Source: Linum tenue (taxonomy: Eukaryota; Streptophyta; Magnoliopsida; Malpighiales; Linaceae). From it: 64,000 nucleotides of DNA. The translations under genes and the position numbers were made by a program. The notes under the pieces were generated by a model. The model saw nothing but the letters and a program-made list of their open reading frames with translations, made no database searches and was not told where the DNA came from. The stretch lies in the NCBI GenBank assembly GCA_946122785.1, contig CAMGYJ010000005.1, positions 90,762,547 through 90,826,546 on the forward strand, in the 5' to 3' direction. Position 1 is the stretch's first letter. Every line of letters starts with the position of its first letter. Shown here one piece after another: positions 12,480-24,755 of the stretch.

Positions 12480-13130
12480 GAAATCCAGGCGAACAGAAAC
12501 CCTTCACTGCATCAAAAAAAAAGGCGATCGAGCTTCTCTTCCGCGGTGGAATTTCAGAGCTCTCTTCCGAGGTGGAATTTCAGAGCGTCTCTTCCGCGGC
12601 GACGGCGAACCTGCATTTGAAATAGTGCGACGGCGACGGCGAACCTGCATCTAGGGCGACAGCGACGTTGTGAGAAGAAAGAAATTGGGGGAACCCTTTC
12701 GCGATTGTGAACTGTGCTCTTCCGCGGTGGGTCTCTTCGTCGATATTGAAGGGCTTGAGCATCGGCGACGGAAACGGTGAGATTGTGCGGTGGGTCTGAT
12801 CGTTTTTCAACTTTCCTCTCCTGGGATTGTGTTTTGCGGTGGGTCTGATCGTTTTTCAACTTTCCTCTCCTGGGATTGTGTTTCGCGGTGGGTCTGTTCG
12901 TAGATAGTAAAGGGGGTGAGCAGTGGCGACGACAAAGAGGACTTGAATTCTGAAGGTGGCAGAGACTCTTTTACTGGAGGAAGACTCAGAAGGAATCAAA
13001 GACTCGAAAAGCCCAATCGACAACGACGAGTCAACTAGCGCCGGGTAGGAGAACTCCTGCAATAGCGAGAATTGGGTGATAAAGCATTCGATTCCCGATT
13101 TGAAACGACGACTCAGTCATTCATTCGATG
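12480..13130 (+). promoter_or_regulatory. Probable 5' leader exon of the Ulp1-like gene, with short tandem repeats
   Basis: This G+C-rich stretch differs from its surroundings. It contains CTTCCGCGGTGGAATTTCAG repeated two to three times near 12.54-12.60 kb, CGGCGACGGCGAACCTGCAT repeated near 12.6 kb, and a 55-bp unit containing GCGGTGGGTCTG repeated at 12.78-12.90 kb. A plausible donor GAT|GTAAGT lies at 13130 and an acceptor TTTTGCAG ends at 14999, just ahead of the ATG at 15020. It therefore reads as an untranslated exon and long leader intron. This model is inferred from splice-site text only. Confidence 0.4.
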
Positions 13131-14309
13131 TAAGTGGCTGAAATTCTTATCTCCCTTTGATAAACATTCAATTTCTAGCTTCTAGCTTCTAGAGCATTTG
13201 TTGGAGCAGCTTCGAGTACAATAATGGTGTCTTTGAATGTCTGACTTATTTCTCTGGAAATGTCAAGTTGTCTACTAAGGATCGGTTGCCAAATCATAGG
13301 ATTGAAATTCCATGCTCGTTTTACCAAATTGAACTATGGAAGTAGAAGAGAGAATTTCTCAATTCTGTGTAACCATTTGGGATTGAAATTGAAGCTTCTC
13401 CACTGCTTTCTTCATGTGCATTCTCAATTGGATATGGTGATATAAGATGCAATATTCCTTTCCCTCTCTCGGTTTTATCAGTTGTGTGAAGTGGGAATTC
13501 TGATGTGCTCCATCTTTTCCAGTGTCTTCTTCTGTGATTTGGTTTGTCTATCTCTTTAGCTTTAACGTCTTGTGCAATGAGTATTGAAGCTCTCTCAAGT
13601 GTAGTTCTTGGTTGTGCTGTATTTTGTCACGGCCGAGTTTGATTGAGATGGGGGCATCTTTAGTCATTCCGTGATTGATGAAGCTTCAGAAAGTCTGCAC
13701 TTTTTTGTGCAAATAGTTGTGGCCATCCACCATATAACTTCATTCCTCACACAGATCGTTGATGTGACCTAGGAGGTATTTGTGAATGGAGGATTCAGTG
13801 TCAACTAGGAAGCTGTCTTGGTTTATATAATCCCATAAACTGTGCTGGGGTTGTTCATTTCGTTGTTGCCTTTGCTTTCAAACTGAAGAGAATAACTGTG
13901 CTGGGGTTGTTCTGCTTGCTTCTTTAGTTCTTTGGTCTTGATTGGGTTTTATGGATGTAAGGAATGGGTTTTTGATTGGAGAGACTTGATTTGTGTTTTA
14001 TGGAGGCAAATCGAATAGGAAAGTTCATACTCAGTTTGATTATTTTCAGTTTGTAGTGTCGTTACCGTTGCTTGTTGATTACATTTTGGACTGTTAATTG
14101 AAGGGTCTTGCTTGGCTGCATGAAAGGTGCAATTGAGTGTGTTAGTCAAGAACTATTTCATGAAATCAGGGTGACTTCAGTTTTAGCCAGTTTGGATGGA
14201 AATAGAGCGAGTGTTTATGGTGGTGTCATGGGTTATGGAAAGCTTAGTGGCTATGCTCGTGGTCATGTTATTTAGCTCTCAAAAGTTGTAAGTTGTGTGT
14301 GGTTTCTGG
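13131..14309 (+). other. Leader intron DNA of E1, left part
   Basis: T-rich, plant-intron-like DNA with no gene. One early variant of the E1 motif (GTCACGGCCGAG) occurs near 13.63 kb. Confidence 0.4.
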
Positions 14310-14810
14310 AAATATCACGGCTGTGAGAGAGACCGTGGATGTAATTCTGGAAATATCACGGCTATGAGATAGGCCGTGAGAGAGACCGTGTATGTAAAAA
14401 CACACTTCTCAGTTTCCCAGAGGTTTTCACGGGTTGCCTTCGACAGTGTCACGGCCGTGAGATGAGCCGTGTTTTTGGATATGGATGATGGGCATCTCAC
14501 GGCCCCATTGTTAATTCTCACGGGCCCCTTTGTAAATTCTCACGGGCCCCTTTGTAAATTATCACGGTCCCCTTTGTAAATTATCACGGGCCCCTTTGTA
14601 AATTCTCACGGCCCCTTTGTAAATTCTCACGGGCCCCTTTGTAAATTCTCACGGCCCCTTAGTAAATTATCACGGGCCCCTTTGTAAATTCTCACGGCCC
14701 CTTTGTAAATTCTCACGGCCGTGAGAATAAGCCGTGTGATTGTCTGGAGATTGTCTGGAGATATGCAAACTTCTCTTTGCTTCTCACGGGTCATGTCACG
14801 GCCGTGAGAT
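14310..14810. repeat. E1 palindrome cluster 1, with a 22-bp tandem array
   Basis: The cluster holds CACGGCCGTGAGA copies (for example about 14449-14461, 14716 and 14795) with shorter relatives such as GGCCGTGAGAGAGACCGTG. Between 14513 and 14712 a 22-bp unit built around TCTCACGGGCCCCTTTGTAA repeats about nine times. Each unit contains GGGCCC or GGCC next to TCACGG. The cluster lies inside the inferred leader intron of the protease gene. Confidence 0.85.
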
Positions 14811-15019
14811 TTTGCATTTTGGGTGAAAATTAATGAAAGCTGGGTGTTTTCATGGTTAATTAGTGTACTCAGGTGTTGATGTAGGGGGTTTTCAGTTCTT
14901 CTGGTAGTTAGAACTTGTATTTTGTTTGTACTCTTCGGCATGCTTATAATTCGTGTTTCAAGGCATGCTTATAATTTTTCTGTTGTTTTAATTTTGCAGT
15001 TTGCTAAAATTGTTCTATA

Positions 15020-18000
15020 ATGAAGACGAAGAGGCATCAAATTTTCAGCACGCGATGTTCTCCTAGGAAAGTATTCTCAGTAGTCTCAAATTTAGAGGCT
15101 TGTCAATCAGATGCCATTAGGAGATGTGGCTTTGGTCGTATTCTTGAAGTCAAAGCAAGAAAGCTACAACGTGAGTTGTTGGAGAAACTTGTGAAGAGCT
15201 TTAATCTGGAAGAAAGCACAATTAAGGCGTATGGGTTGGAAGTGCATATTTCGGCCAAAGATTTCGCGCGAATTATGGGTGTGCCTGAGGGAGGTACTGA
15301 TATCATCTTGAATGGTGAAGAAGTGGAGGGAAGATCAGAGGAACTGGAACCATTTAGAGTGTTTTCGACACGTGATTGTGGCCGACAGGCGATTTCCACA
15401 AGCTTAATGCAGAAGGAGTTGTCGAAGATGAAAGATAGCGACGATCTATTTCTTCAAATGTTTATTTTGTACGTAATGGGGGTGCTATTAGTACCAACTA
15501 GAAGAGAGGACATTTCCTTGTCTTCGGTATACGCTGTCACCGATGTTGCAGACATTCCGAAGAAGAATTGGGCATCCTTTTGCTTCAATGAATTGGTCAA
15601 ATGCATCTGCGACCATAATGCTTCTAAAAGAGAGTATATACCGGGTTGCTTGCTGTTTTTGGAGGTAAATAATTGTTAATCCCGACTTTCTACATATTTG
15701 TAATGATTAATCATCATGTTGATTATAGTATTTTTTTTTTGTAGTTAATATTCTTGGAGCATGCAAATGGTATTTTCCAAACCGTTGATGGGAGTTTGGA
15801 TTTGATGAGTTGGGGGAGCGGAGACGTGGAGTTATTGTTAACAAAAGTGGTAAGATTGATAGTATATTTGATTCTTTTGACTAGTTGGAGCATGCTAATG
15901 GTACATTTGGTTCCCTTTTTAATTAATTTATAGGTTTCCAGCAGTTCGGGGAAAAGATCAGCTGAGGATGCCGGTTTGAAATCACCTCCAAGGAAACGGG
16001 GAGAAGTAGATGGGAAACGGCACAAACCCGACGGGGATGAGCTACTTCTCTATGAGCGTATTGATGCTCGGTTTAGTACCATGGAGGGTAGAATTGACAA
16101 CTTTGGTCAAGAATTTAGAGTGGCAATGGGTGATGCTGCTTCTAGAGATAATGAGCTAATGAGCCGGGTTGTGAAAATGTAGAACGAATTTCGGGCTTTT
16201 AGAGACGAAATCGGTACTGCAGTGAAGTCCCTTATAGAGGCAGTGAAAGCAACTGTAGGTGATCCGTTGTCAAGGGAGCAGCCTAGGGAACCCATTTCTC
16301 CTACAGCTGAGTTGAAAAAGAACGATCAGAAGGGTGAGGTTGAAAAACCTAGGGAACCCATTTCTCCTACCTTGGAATTTGTCAAGACTGCCAAAGTTGA
16401 GAATTCGGGAGAAGCTGAGGGGGAAATTGGAGATGAGAGATGTTCTGAATCTCCTTCTGTGAAAGTTGTGAAAAAGTCTCCTTGCAAGCAGCCTAAAGCG
16501 TCGCAAGTTGAGAAATTCATATTGTTGAGTGATGAAAGTGTTGCTGCTAATGATGGTTGTTCCAAGGCTGTGAAGGTATTTCACTTGATTAATTTTTCTA
16601 ATTATTGGTTCTTATGGTGTGGTTACTAATGAACTGGTTTTGTTTTTTTTATGTTTTTGAACAAGAAAGGGGCGAAAGGGAGGTGCACTACGTAGTGTGT
16701 CTAAATTGAAGCCTAGTTTGTATGTGCTCTCTCCATTCGAACGGGCAAATCCCAGAGCTAAGAAAGCACAACCTTTGTACCGTGCTCCTCCCTTTGTTGT
16801 TGAGACACCATTGTCTCTGGAGGCAGTAAAGATGCTTCAATTTGCTTTTAGTAGTGAGCTTCCTGAAAGGTACCTCCCGAAATCATTACAAGTAAAATTG
16901 GATCATATTTGTAGGATGTTTTTGGTATTTGCTTATTCTAATGTTGTGTTGTTTGAACTTGGTATTGTATAACAGTGACACATTGGTTAGTGTTGGTGGC
17001 GGGGTTCTTTCCTTGTCACGTGAAGATTTTGTCGAGCTTTTGCCAAGGACCAAAATTTCAACAAGGGTAAGTTCATTTATGTGTGTAATTTAGTAGATTG
17101 AACGTGTATTGCTGACTTTGGTATATGTGATGATGATGCATTAGATTATAGAAATGGCGTGTCTGTGCAAGACACTAGAAGAACGGAGTTGTGGTCGCAC
17201 TGGTGGCTTGTCTTGGTTCTTTCCACCTTCAGTTTCGGTACAGTTGTCTGCTTTGTCTATTCTTGTCATGAAATTAATCTATTTTTTGTTGCATGTAGCT
17301 TGTGTGGGTGACTGTGTTTTATTTTTCTAGGAGCGTGCGAGTCATTGCAACGAGGAGCAATTTATGGCTAAGATGCGTTCATATAAGATACATGAGCGAT
17401 ACTGTATTGGTGAGCTACTTTACTGCAGTAAGGTATGTTGTAATGTTGTTTTCTAAAAGGAAATGGCTTCACCCTCCTATGTTAAATTGATAATTATTGT
17501 TTGTTTGTCCATTATTTCAGATTCATGTCCCAATTTTCAACCTCACGTTGAAGCACTTCTATCTGGCGGTCTTTAACATGGAAGCCAAAGAAATCGAAAT
17601 CTGGGACTCATTACGAGGAACTCATAATGAAGAATATGATGCAAGGATGCAGAAACTGGTTTGCTTCTTGTTCTTCAACTTTTCAAGCTTTACTTATTGC
17701 TTAGTTGTTAGTTGTTTTTCATTTGCCGACTTTGTCGTTATATATCGATGAGGTGGATGTTTTCATTTGCAGAAATTGGGTCTAGATTGGTTGCTTAAGG
17801 ATGATATCTGTGGGGCGTTTTCATTTGTGGACTTCGTGGTTAGATATCGCCAGGATGTTGCTTGCCAACCAAATGGGTACCCTTTGTTGTTGTTCAATCG
17901 TGCACTGTTCTAATTAAGTTCGATAATTATTTGTTCGCATCATGACCATGATAATTATTTGTTATATTACAGATTTGATTGTGGACTATTTGTCAGCAAT

Positions 18001-18273
18001 TACTTGCTGGATCCAGATCGATATTCCAAGAAGCTTGACCAGTTCCATAGTGACTATGAGCGGGCACAACTTACAATGTACTTGCTCACTACGGATCTGA
18101 ATGAGGTGAAAGCTACAGTCAAGAAACAATCCGATGAATATTTTGAGAGACATGCAAGACCTGCCCAAATTGAGACCGAGAAGGTGAATTTCAAGACAAA
18201 CTTACTCAATCGAGGAAGAAAGCCGTTGCATGCGCATGGGGAGAAAAAGGGTAGAAAGTCTAAGAAGCATTGA
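15020..18273 (+). pseudogene. Ulp1-like cysteine protease gene of E1, interrupted by one nonsense codon
   Basis: Ten exons fit one frame: 15020-15664, 15745-15849, 15934-16575, 16670-16869, 16976-17066, 17145-17237, 17331-17432, 17521-17658, 17773-17876 and 17973-18273, about 805 codons in all. The first 250 residues resemble the plant N-terminal region often fused to transposon Ulp1 proteases (DUF1985 or plant-mobile-domain type). A charged, partly coiled-coil linker with a repeated REPISPT motif follows. The C-terminus is a C48 peptidase core: His in LKHFYLAV, Asp in IEIWDSL, the oxyanion Gln in QPNG and Cys in FDCGLFV are all present. Ulp1 enzymes remove SUMO from proteins; transposon versions may alter chromatin proteins, which is inference. 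The one defect is an in-frame TAG at 16180-16182 inside exon 3, so the allele is probably truncated before the catalytic domain. Exon 4-5 borders are the least certain. Confidence 0.8.
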
Positions 18274-18549
18274 GACTTGTGATGTTAATGTAGAGTTTAG
18301 TTAATGTGGATGTTGATTGACATTTAGGATAATGTAGTTGTTGAATGAATTTTAGTGAATGTAGATGTTGAATGAAGTTTAGGAAACTGTTGAAATTACA
18401 ATGAAGTAATGAATGAAGCATTATTCAGTGATGTTATTTTTTCTCTATATTATGTTTAATGTGTCGACAAGGGAAAAATTATGCATGATCATATACCGAA
18501 AACTGGTTGAAAATGGACCTGAAAGCAGGCGTGTTTTTGGATTTGTAAT

Positions 18550-18990
18550 TCTGGAAATATCACGGCTGTGAGATAGGCCGTGAGAGAGACCGTGAGATTT
18601 TTTCCATACAAAGGTGGAGTTCCAGACAGTTTCACGGGTTGTCTGCGACAGTATCACGGCCGTGAGATGAGCCGTGTTTTGGATATGAATGATGGACATC
18701 TCACGGTCACTATGTAAATTCTCATGGGTGTGAGACTTGGCCGTGAGATGGGATTTTATAACGGCTTAATGATGGTAATTTTACGCCCGTGAGACTGGGC
18801 CTTGAGATTCAAAAAACCTGATCTCACGGTCTTGAAAGGACCATCTCACACCCGTGAGATTCCAGAAAGTTTCACGGGTTGCCTTCGACAGTATAACGGC
18901 CGTGAGATGAGCCGTGTTTTGGATATGTATGATGGACATCTCACGGCCACTTTGTAAATTCTCATGGGCGTGAGACTTGGCCTTGAGATT
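18550..18990. repeat. E1 palindrome cluster 2
   Basis: Several CACGGCCGTGAGATGAGCC or closely related copies (about 18655 and 18897, with variants at 18557 and 18590) lie between the protease gene and the minisatellite. Repeated context words (GTTTTGGATATG, GATGGACATCTCACGG) show that the cluster grew by local duplication of about 240 bp. Confidence 0.85.
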
Positions 18991-19004
18991 CAAAAAATCA
19001 TTCC

Positions 19005-20440
19005 CTATTATCGGTTTTGGGTTGAACCCCATGTAATTGTGAACCGATGTGAGATTGAGGTTATGTATATGGTTGAATGAGCGTTTGATTATCGGTTTTG
19101 GGTTGAACCCCATGTAATTGTGAACCGATGTGAGATTGAGGTTATGTATATGGTTTAGCGAGCGTGTGATTATCGGTTTTGGGTTGAACCCCATGTAATT
19201 GTGAACCGATGTGAGATTGAGGTTATGTATATGGTTTAGCGAGCGTGTGATTATCGGTTTTGGGTTGAACCCCATGTAATTGTGAACCGATGTGAGATTG
19301 AGGTTATGTATGTAATTGTGAACCGATGTGAGATTGAGGTTATGTATATGGTTGAATGAGCGTGTGATTATCGGTTTAGGGTTGAACCCCATGTAATTGT
19401 GAACCGATGTGAGATTGAGGTTATGTATATGGTTTAGCGAGCGTGTGATTATCGGTTTTGGGTTGAACCCCATGTAATTGTGAACCGATGTGAGATTGAG
19501 GTTATGTATATGGTTTAGTGAGCGTTTTATTATCGGTTTTGGGTTGAACCCCATGTAATTGTGAACCGATGTGAGATTGAGGTTATGTATATGGTTGAAT
19601 GAGCGTGTGATTATCGGTTTTGGGTTGAACCCCATGTAATTGTGAGCCGATGTGAGATTGAGGTTATGTATATGGTTTAGCGAGCGTGTGATTATCGGTT
19701 TTGGGTTGAACCCCATGTAATTGTGAACCGATGTGAGATTGAGGTTATGTATATGGTTTAGTGAGCGTTTGATTATCGGTTTTGGGTTGAACCCCATGTT
19801 ATTGTGAACCGATGTGAGATTGAGGTTATGTATATGGTTGAATGAGCGTGTGATTATCGGTTTTGGGTTGAACCCCATGTAATTGTGAACCGATGTGAGA
19901 TTGAGGTTATGTATATGGTTTAGTGAGCGTTTTATTATCGGTTTTGGGTTGAACCCCATGTAATTGTGAACCGATGTGAGATTGAGGTTATGTATATGGT
20001 TGAATGAGCGTGTGATTATCGGTTTTGGGTTGAACCCCATGTAATTGTGAACCGATGTGAGATTGAGGTTATGTATATGGTTTAGCGAGCGTGTGATTAT
20101 CGGTTTTGGGTTGAACCCCATGTAATTGTGAACCGATGTGAGATTGAGGTTATGTATATGGTTTAGTGAGCGTTTTATTATCGGTTTTGGGTTGAACCCC
20201 ATGTAATTGTGAACCGATGTGAGATTGAGGTTATGTATATGGTTGAATGAGCGTGTGATTATCGGTTTTGGGTTGAACCCCATGTAATTGTGAACCGATG
20301 TGAGATTGAGGTTATGTATATGGTTGAATGAGCGTGTGATTATCGGTTTTGGGTTGAACCCCATGTAATTGTGAACCGATGTAGATTGAGGTAATTGATA
20401 TATGGGTTGATTTTCTTTTGATTATGGTTTTGGGTTAACC
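19005..20440. repeat. 81-bp minisatellite, about 17 units, with higher-order structure
   Basis: The unit is 81 bp and runs from TATCGGTTTTGGGTTGAACC through GTGAACCGATGTGAG to a variable tail. Each unit holds the near-palindrome GGGTTGAACCC and a CGGTT...AACCG pair, so it can form a stem. Three tail variants (TTGAATGAGCGTG, TTTAGCGAGCGTG, TTTAGTGAGCGTTT) recur in the order A-B-C several times, giving a 243-bp higher-order repeat. Because 81 is a multiple of three, the minus strand stays open for 527 codons. I regard that frame as a by-product. Confidence 0.93.
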
Positions 20441-20499
20441 CATCTAATTATAACCGATGATTTTTTTGGGTTGGTCATAATGAAGAAATTCCTAGATCC

Positions 20500-21485
20500 T
20501 AAACCCTCACCGTCGTAAGTCGTAACAGTGATGCCGTTTCTTCCTTCTCGTCCTCCGTCGGCGCCAGAGGACTGATCCTCGGTTCCTCCCTGTCGGCTTC
20601 TTCCTTCCAGCTTCCCTCTCTCCCAGCCGCAGTTCTTCCTTCGTCTTCCCTTCTCTACCCATCCTTCGCGACGAAACCAGATTCTTCCTTCGTCGGTTCC
20701 TCCCTGTCGGCTTATTCGCCCATCCTTCGCCACCCATCCTTCGCGACGGAAGAGGCTTAATCTAGCAATCTTCCTTCGTCGTTTGTTGCTGACCTTCCAC
20801 CGCCACCGCCAATCATCTCCGTTCAGCTCCCTGACTCCGCTCCCTGCCTTATTGTTTCAGGTACGCGCCGGCTCCCTCTTGTTTCTTCTCGGATGATTAA
20901 TTCTTCTGTTCTGTTTCGGTTCTGCTCCGTTTGTGATTGTGGCGCTGTCGTTGTCCAATGGCGATCTGGAGGCCGTGGATCTTGGCGCGCCTCTGTTTGT
21001 TTATCAACGTTTCTCGAACTTGCGGATAGCGGTTTCCAGGCTCATTTAGTTTTTCGTTCATCCGGTTGAGGGAATTAGCTATAGTTTTGTGTTCCTCGTT
21101 TGATTTCTGTCGAGTAATCCGTCCGTCTACGATTTTGTTCATTCTGGGTTTCCAGGTGAAATGAGATTGCCCCTGGGTTATTTCGTTCATTCTGTTTGGG
21201 GGGACTTGATATTGTGTTTGTCTATTCGATCATGGTGGCTTGATTGGTGTCTTGTGAGGGTGATTGGGGGGTTTCAGAGAGAAAACTACTGTTTCCTGTA
21301 GGGAATTTGTTCATGGTTTTGTTCTTTCTGGTCGTTTGTCGCCCTTCATTTCAATTGTCTCGTGTTTGCCTCGTGTTTGTTAATTGATTAGTGAAGTGTT
21401 CGATTTGGTCGGCTGTGGGTGGTGAATATGTCGATTTCAATTGTCTCTAAACTTCATTTTGTTGCTTGTTTTCAGTTGATCAACT
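20500..21485 (+). promoter_or_regulatory. 5' leader of the E1 transposase gene with a probable leader intron
   Basis: A C/T-rich segment (20.5-20.86 kb) with imperfect TTCCTTCGTCGG repeats ends at TTTCAG|GTACGC near 20860. T-rich intron-like DNA follows, up to TTTTCAG at about 21474, twelve bases before the ATG. This gives a leader intron of roughly 0.6 kb, a common plant arrangement. No TATA box stands out. Confidence 0.5.
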
Positions 21486-24112
21486 ATGGAAGGGTTGATG
21501 GATGATATGAGCACAGGCAAGGACACGGGAAATGACTTGAATGTTGGTTTAGATTGGGGAATGAATTATGGAGATGATACCGGTGGTGTTAGAGATAGTG
21601 ACGATATGAAGGACAATGTCGACACCAGCGATAGTGATTCTGAGGATGATAATAACACTAACATTGGTGATGATGATAAAGAGAACATCTCAGATGAGCA
21701 TTTGCACAGCTTCGAAACACAGCCACACAGCTCAGAGAACATCAAAGATGCTGCAAATCCAGCCATGGTTCCACCGTACTCGAGTATGTATGACTGGACT
21801 TTGCTTGATAAAGTCGGGAATGGTAAGCCTTATTCTAAATGGGAGTCGGATGATGTTGTGGGTTGTGAGTTTGAAACCCTTGAGGAGGCTGGCAAGTTCT
21901 ATTCAACTTATGGTTGTGCCATGGGGTTCAGCGTACGAAAGAACACTCACACATATTCAAAATATGGAGTTAAAAATATGCAGCGATGGGTTTGCTCACG
22001 CGAGGGGGAGCGTCTTCCAGTCCACAATGACAAGGAGAACAGAAAGCGTGAACCTAGGCCTGTAACAAGGCTCCATTGTCCTGCTGCTTTCAAAGTCAGT
22101 TTTGTTGAGGCAACTAACCGATTCAAGGTGAAGCAGTTTGTACCAACACATTTTCATCCCTTAGCTGGAGCACATGAAGTGCAGTTTTTGAGTTCTCATC
22201 GCAAGGTAGATGACGCAAGTAAGGCTCAGATTCGATCACTTAGGGCTGCTGGTATTCGCACCAATCAAATCATGGATTATCTAGTGAATTGTGCAGGAAG
22301 CTTTCAGAACTTGGGTTTTACTAAGACCGATGTCTACAATTTTGTTAGTGCGGATCGGAGGTCGGAGATCTTGGATAGTGACAGTGAAGCTGCACTTGCC
22401 TACTTACAAGCACGGGCAACTACCGATCCTCGTTTTTATTGTAGATATACAGTAAGTGACGGTGGTGAACTAGGCAATATGTTATGGGCTGACTCTCCTT
22501 CACAATTGGATTATAGTCTCTTTGGAGATGTTCTTGTTTTTGACTCGACATACAAGACAAATGCATATAATCTTCCATTTCTTCTATTCATTGGTGTGAA
22601 TAATCACAATGCAAGCACTGTTTTTGCATGTGCTTTACTTGCGGATGAAACGGCGGAGAACTACGTATGGATTCTAAATGCTTTTTTACATTGCATGGGT
22701 GGTAAGAAGCCAACCGCAGTTATAACAGACGGTTGTTCTTCAATGAGGAAAGCTATCAAGTCGGTTCTCCCTGGATCCCGACATCGGTTATGTTCTTGGC
22801 ACTTGGGCAATAACGCAGAAGCGCGTGGCCATGCGGAAGGCTTCCGGGAGGATTTCAAACGATGCATGCTAAACTGCAGTTCTATTCCACAATTTGAAGC
22901 TACGTGGAAGGAAATTTTGTCCAAGTATGACCTGGAGCACAATGCGTGGATGAAGAAGATGTATAGGCGACGAGCTCTATGGGCCACAACTTACTTGAAA
23001 GGTATTTTCTTTGCTGGGATGACTACCTCACAACGTTGTGAAAGCATGAACTCTTATCTAGACAAATTCTTGCAAAGTAAGATGAAGTTGTTTGAGTTTG
23101 TCAAGCAGTTTGACATGGCACTTTTGTATAGGAGACAAACTGAGTTACATGACCAGTTTAAGACAATACATACTGATGTTGTTTTGATGACACATTTACA
23201 TGAAATTGAAAGACATGCCTCTATAGTATATACAAGAAATGTGTTCAGGAGCGTTCGAGCAGAAATAGCGAGAGAAGTTCATTACTATATTACAGACAAG
23301 TGTGTGTTGACCAATAAAACAGTTTACACATTGTCACGATTCAAATACCCTGACTCAAAGTGCACAGTGGTCTTTTACACGAGTGGACATGATGTGCATT
23401 GTTCTTGTGGCATCTTTGAGTTCTGCGGAATTCCATGTCGGCATATATTCTGTATATTGAAAGCAGAAAATCAAATGCAAATTCCAAAGTCACTCATTTT
23501 GAAGCGTTGGACTAAAGATGCAAAAGAGTTCGATCCCTCGAGTATGGGAGGCTGTCCTACCCAGCAAAATATTAGCAGGTATTATAAATTTAAGGTGTTC
23601 ATTTAGTTCTTTGTTTACTTCTATTGTGCTTGGAACCAACTACCAAAGTGCTTGTTTATTTGGACAGGTTTGGATTCTTGGTTGGTCAATGTAGTAGAAT
23701 GTGCCATTATGCTGTGAGTTCGGATGAAGCATTTCATACTGCCAAAGGGTTGATTGAAGACTTGACATTGCGAGTGAAGACAATAAGTGAAGAAACAACC
23801 AACAAAACAAATAATGCTACTACGGATGTTGGAGTGAACTCCTCTCAGTTTATTAAGGACCCCCATCCAGTTCGAAGTAAAGGGAATGTGAAGCAACCTC
23901 AAGTGAAAACACGGTTGTGCAAGTATTGTAGGCGTCCTAAACATACAATCAGAAATTGTCCGCTGAAAAGAATGGCTGAAGCAGGTGGAGGTGATAGTCA
24001 TTTCACGCAACAAGAATACAACTTCGAGTCCATAGGAGCAGGTGAAAGCAGCTTTCATGTGGAGACACAAGAATCTGTTCTACTTCCCAAACGATCCAAG
24101 CACAACCTGTAA
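21486..24112 (+). CDS. FAR1/FHY3-type MULE transposase (mudrA-like), intact
   Basis: Two exons (21486-23578 and 23668-24112, GT-AG intron) encode 845 residues without a break. An acidic N-terminus (residues 1-90) is followed by a FAR1 DNA-binding domain (about 136-226, with FYSTYGCAMGFSVRKN and the C...C...H.H zinc ligands ending FVPTHFHP). Next is the MULE DDE core with D353 in FDSTYKT, D415 in VITDG and E519 in RCESMNS, plus the C436/H439 pair in CSWH. A SWIM zinc finger follows (C639, C641, C651, H653), then a CX2CX4HX4C zinc knuckle near 782-795 in exon 2. All catalytic residues are present. It should bind the element ends and carry out cut-and-paste transposition in the nucleus. The domesticated plant factors FHY3 and FAR1 share this architecture, but the position inside a TIR-bounded element marks this one as a transposase. 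Confidence 0.94.
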
Positions 24113-24189
24113 AGCTGGTGTTCGACTTCAAACTACATTATGTTTCATCTTGTAATGTTTGTTTTGTGCAAGTTAGTATCTAGTGACAT

Positions 24190-24400
24190 TGAATGGATCT
24201 ATGTAATGCTCGTGTCAAGCTTCAAAGAACATTATGACTCAGCTTTTCATAAGCTTGTAGTTTTCAAAATTAGTATATTATGTTACTTACGCCATTATAA
24301 TAAGTACAGGGGTTAGTTCTACAGGTAAATGTCTGTGCAGACTATTTCTGGAAATCTCACGGCCAATTCTGGAAATCCCACGGCCGTGAAAGAAGGCGTG
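24190..24400 (+). repeat. Duplicated 3' cassette, copy 1
   Basis: About 200 bases downstream of the transposase stop, starting near GATCTATGTAATGCTCGTG and running into the first palindromes, are nearly identical to 30787-30990 downstream of the third gene. Both genes thus have the same 3' region and the same start of the following palindrome cluster. Confidence 0.88.
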
Positions 24401-24752
24401 TGTTTGGATTTGTAATTCTGGAAATATCACGCCCGTGAGATAGGCCGTGAGAGAGACCGTGGATTTGTAATTCTGGACATCTCACGGCCCTCTGTAAATT
24501 CTCACGGGGCGTGAGACTAAGACGTGAGATAATCCCAGTTGAAATCCAAAATCACGCCTCATAAATGAAATCTCACGGCCGGGAGATGTACCGTGAGATT
24601 GTTTCCATAAAAATGGGGAGTTCCAGAGAGTTTCACGAGTTGGCGTCGTCATTACCACGGCCGTGAGATAAGCCGTGTTTTGGATATGAATTCTGGGATC
24701 TCACGGCCCTCTGTAAATTCTCACGGGGCGTGAGACTAAGACGTGAGATTAA
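24352..24752. repeat. E1 palindrome cluster 3
   Basis: Copies and variants of CACGGCCGTGAGA (about 24380, 24428, 24577, 24656) occur with recurrent text TTCTCACGGGGCGTGAGAC. The cluster is followed at about 24.77 kb by TATTTAAA boxes and a C-rich leader-like stretch, as if a promoter starts there. Confidence 0.85.
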
Positions 24753-24755
24753 CCC

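Noticed and set aside
18781..20364. 527-codon minus-strand open frame of 27-residue repeats
   Set aside because: The frame stays open only because the 81-bp minisatellite unit is a multiple of three. It has no domain, promoter or splice context and runs into palindrome-cluster DNA.
19005..20440. Possible CRISPR array
   Set aside because: Units are head-to-tail copies without unique spacers, and the DNA is plant nuclear.
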